From NCBI RefSeq assembly GCF_004000765.1, contig NZ_BILW01000017.1, positions 62,001-126,000 on the forward strand: DNA of 64,000 nucleotides. The letters are read 5' to 3'. The stretch is from Paenibacillus chondroitinus NBRC 15376. GTDB taxonomy: Bacteria > Bacillota > Bacilli > Paenibacillales > NBRC-103111. A program made the translations under genes and the position numbers. The notes under the pieces were generated by a model. The model was not told the DNA's origin, searched no databases, and saw only the letters and a program-made list of their open reading frames with translations. This document shows, in pieces, positions 62,703 through 64,000 of the stretch (position 1 is the first letter of the stretch; the number at the start of each line of letters is the position of its first letter).

Positions 62703-63790
62703 GGCGAAAACACCCGATATGGAAGTTAGCCATCGTATGCTTCCTGACAATGACGGTCGGATCCGGATGCTGGGATTCCAAAGACATTGATAATCGGCTC
62801 ATGATTGGTGTGATAGGGTTGGAGAAAGCGCCGGAGACGGGTCTCCGAGTATGGTTCCGATTCCCTCTTCCCAGGGCAGGACAGGAAACGTCGAAAAAAG
62901 ATTTCTTTACGATGAGCCAGAAAGGGTTCACCGTCCCCGATGCGATGAACAAATTAAGATACAAACTTCCCAAAGCGTTGGAAACTTCCTCAACACGAGC
63001 ATTGCTGCTAGATGAGCCGTTGGCCAAGACGGGTCTCACCCCTTTTTTGGAATTTGCAATCAGAGAGCGTTCCGTCCCCTTAGATGCTGTAGTTGCTGTG
63101 GTCAGGGGCAATATGGAACGGATATTTAGCAGTCCCAATCCGACCGGGGAACTCTCTGGTATTTATACCAAGCTGTTTTTCGAGCCTTATGCAGGGGGTA
63201 TCCCCAGAAAAAATGTAACGAAACTGTGGGAGGTCTACGCCAAATTCTATAACCCGTTTCATGCTAATCTAATCCCGGTATTGATCGAAGGTGAGAAAAA
63301 TTCATTTAGCTTTGGCGGCAATGCGATTTTTATCAGCGGTAGGATGGTTGGGGAAATCAACAAGGATGAATCGCTTTTGTATGAAATATTCACGCGCCGG
63401 TTTCATGATTCAGAAGTTGAGTTGATGAGTAGATCGGATATTAGGATTGTACATAACCATACCCGGATTGCTACGTCGCTTAAGAGCGGGAAACCGATCA
63501 TCAAAATTGATTGTTCGCTGGTCACAGTTCTAATCGACAGTTCCCGTCAGCGAAATTTGAATGAATCAGAGATCATTGCTGAGCTGGAGTCGGACTTGAA
63601 CGGCCATGCCAAATCGTTGTTCGAGAAGACCCAGCGAGAAGGAGCAGATGTCTTTGGCTTCGGTAATCGCTTTCGGAGTCGTCTGGAGCCATCCCAATAT
63701 GATCATTGGAACGAGATGTTCAAGTCTGCCGAAATCAGCTATAGTTTTCATATTGATATGAGAAACACGGGATTGGAGTTTATAGACTAA
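62699..63790 (+). CDS. Spore germinant receptor C lipoprotein (Ger(x)C family)
   Basis: 363 residues. Lipoprotein signal with the lipobox VGSGC (Cys about 24) followed by WDSKDIDNRLMIGVIGLEKA, the invariant Ger(x)C opening. The domain series continues to ISYSFHIDMRNTGLEFID, and length and end are normal. It is anchored outside the inner spore membrane and completes the GerABC-type receptor. Confidence 0.92.
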   Translation: MRRKHPIWKLAIVCFLTMTVGSGCWDSKDIDNRLMIGVIGLEKAPETGLRVWFRFPLPRAGQETSKKDFFTMSQKGFTVPDAMNKLRYKLPKALETSSTRALLLDEPLAKTGLTPFLEFAIRERSVPLDAVVAVVRGNMERIFSSPNPTGELSGIYTKLFFEPYAGGIPRKNVTKLWEVYAKFYNPFHANLIPVLIEGEKNSFSFGGNAIFISGRMVGEINKDESLLYEIFTRRFHDSEVELMSRSDIRIVHNHTRIATSLKSGKPIIKIDCSLVTVLIDSSRQRNLNESEIIAELESDLNGHAKSLFEKTQREGADVFGFGNRFRSRLEPSQYDHWNEMFKSAEISYSFHIDMRNTGLEFID

Positions 63791-63818
63791 GTAGCCAGAA
63801 AACGTGGGAGGGAAAGCC

Positions 63819-64000
63819 ATGCAAGAAAAAATCACGTACACATCCATCGATGAGTACATCTCAGCCTTTTCGCCGGAGATTCAGGAGATTCTGCAAAAGC
63901 TGCGAGAAGTTATTAAAGAATCCGCCCCGGATGCCAAGGAGAAAATCAGTTACGCGATGCCTACCTTCGAGCAGCACGGGAATTTGGTGCATTTTGCAGC
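63819..64000 (+). CDS. DUF1801 (YdhG-like) protein, cut by the window end
   Basis: ATG 63819 with GGGAGGG upstream opens a frame that runs off the window after 60 codons: MQEKITYTSIDEYISAFSPE, then IQEILQKLREVIKESAPDAK and EKISYAMPTFEQHG, the conserved start of DUF1801/YdhG proteins (about 120 residues, cytoplasmic, sometimes called iron-chaperone-like). The rest is beyond the window. Confidence 0.88.
   Translation, partial: MQEKITYTSIDEYISAFSPEIQEILQKLREVIKESAPDAKEKISYAMPTFEQHGNLVHFA

Noticed and set aside
1..64000. CRISPR arrays, insertion sequences, integrases
   Set aside because: No regularly spaced direct repeats and no transposase or recombinase reading frame were found; the only repeats are the dispersed and duplicated segments listed.

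Overview
The window looks like chromosome of an endospore-forming, Gram-positive member of the Paenibacillaceae (Paenibacillus-like). Evidence: a GerA/GerB/GerC-type germinant receptor operon, a spore-coat transglutaminase (Tgl), an S-layer-homology surface protein, several secreted copper-amine-oxidase-N-like proteins, strong AGGAGG-type ribosome binding sites, and hairpin-plus-U-tract terminators. Housekeeping parts are moderately GC-rich; several accessory blocks (about 29.2-33.3 kb, 42.8-44.6 kb) are clearly AT-rich and look acquired.

Layout. (1) 0.4-13.8 kb: a same-strand cluster for a membrane-synthase exopolysaccharide. It has a membrane-anchored glycosidase-like protein, a HEAT-repeat membrane protein split by an in-frame stop, a processive GT2 synthase, an atypical response regulator, a UDP-sugar dehydrogenase, its own UDP-GlcNAc supply (GlmS, a GlmU reduced to its uridylyltransferase domain, GlmM) and two exported proteins. 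(2) 14.1-17.6 kb: an OmpR-type two-component system and a tRNA-dihydrouridine synthase. (3) 17.6-20.4 kb, minus strand: a retropepsin-like protease with a small partner, then the ribulose-monophosphate formaldehyde-detoxification genes hxlA-hxlB with hxlR. (4) 20.9-24.6 kb: a large NHL/FN3/cadherin-like/SLH surface protein. (5) 24.7-28.2 kb: an ADP-ribose/NAD cluster of NrtR-like Nudix regulator, NADAR protein, a broken macrodomain gene, a TIGR02452-type PARG and a DraG/ARH hydrolase. (6) 28.2-45 kb: an accessory and defence region with pseudogene debris, a 1251-aa SEC-C/nuclease-like protein, a NERD remnant, a McrB-like ATPase with a DUF2357 nuclease partner, a membrane Mrr-like nuclease, an XRE regulator with paired operators, and a MORN protein. 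(7) 44.6-46.1 kb: Tgl and a Gln/His-rich probable coat protein. (8) 46.3-48.9 kb: cysDN, with a degenerate APS-kinase domain fused to CysN. (9) 49.1-52.5 kb: a WecA/TagO-like transferase, a GT4 glycosyltransferase and an FAD protein. (10) 52.6-55.9 kb: a structured, probably noncoding RNA with a circularly permuted tRNA-like core, directly upstream of a slipin and an uncharacterised 521-aa protein. (11) 56-64 kb: small membrane proteins, a YHYH protein, an aldo/keto reductase with a sugar epimerase-like protein, the ger operon, and the start of a DUF1801 gene.

The three most interesting signals are the permuted tRNA-like RNA next to the slipin; three short dispersed copies of what looks like the 3' end of a TrmA/RlmD-type methyltransferase gene, a known kind of integration site, placed at the edges of the accessory blocks; and the self-sufficient GlcNAc-based exopolysaccharide cluster whose regulator carries Glu in place of the phospho-acceptor Asp. 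No transposase, integrase, CRISPR array, rRNA or canonical tRNA gene was recognised.
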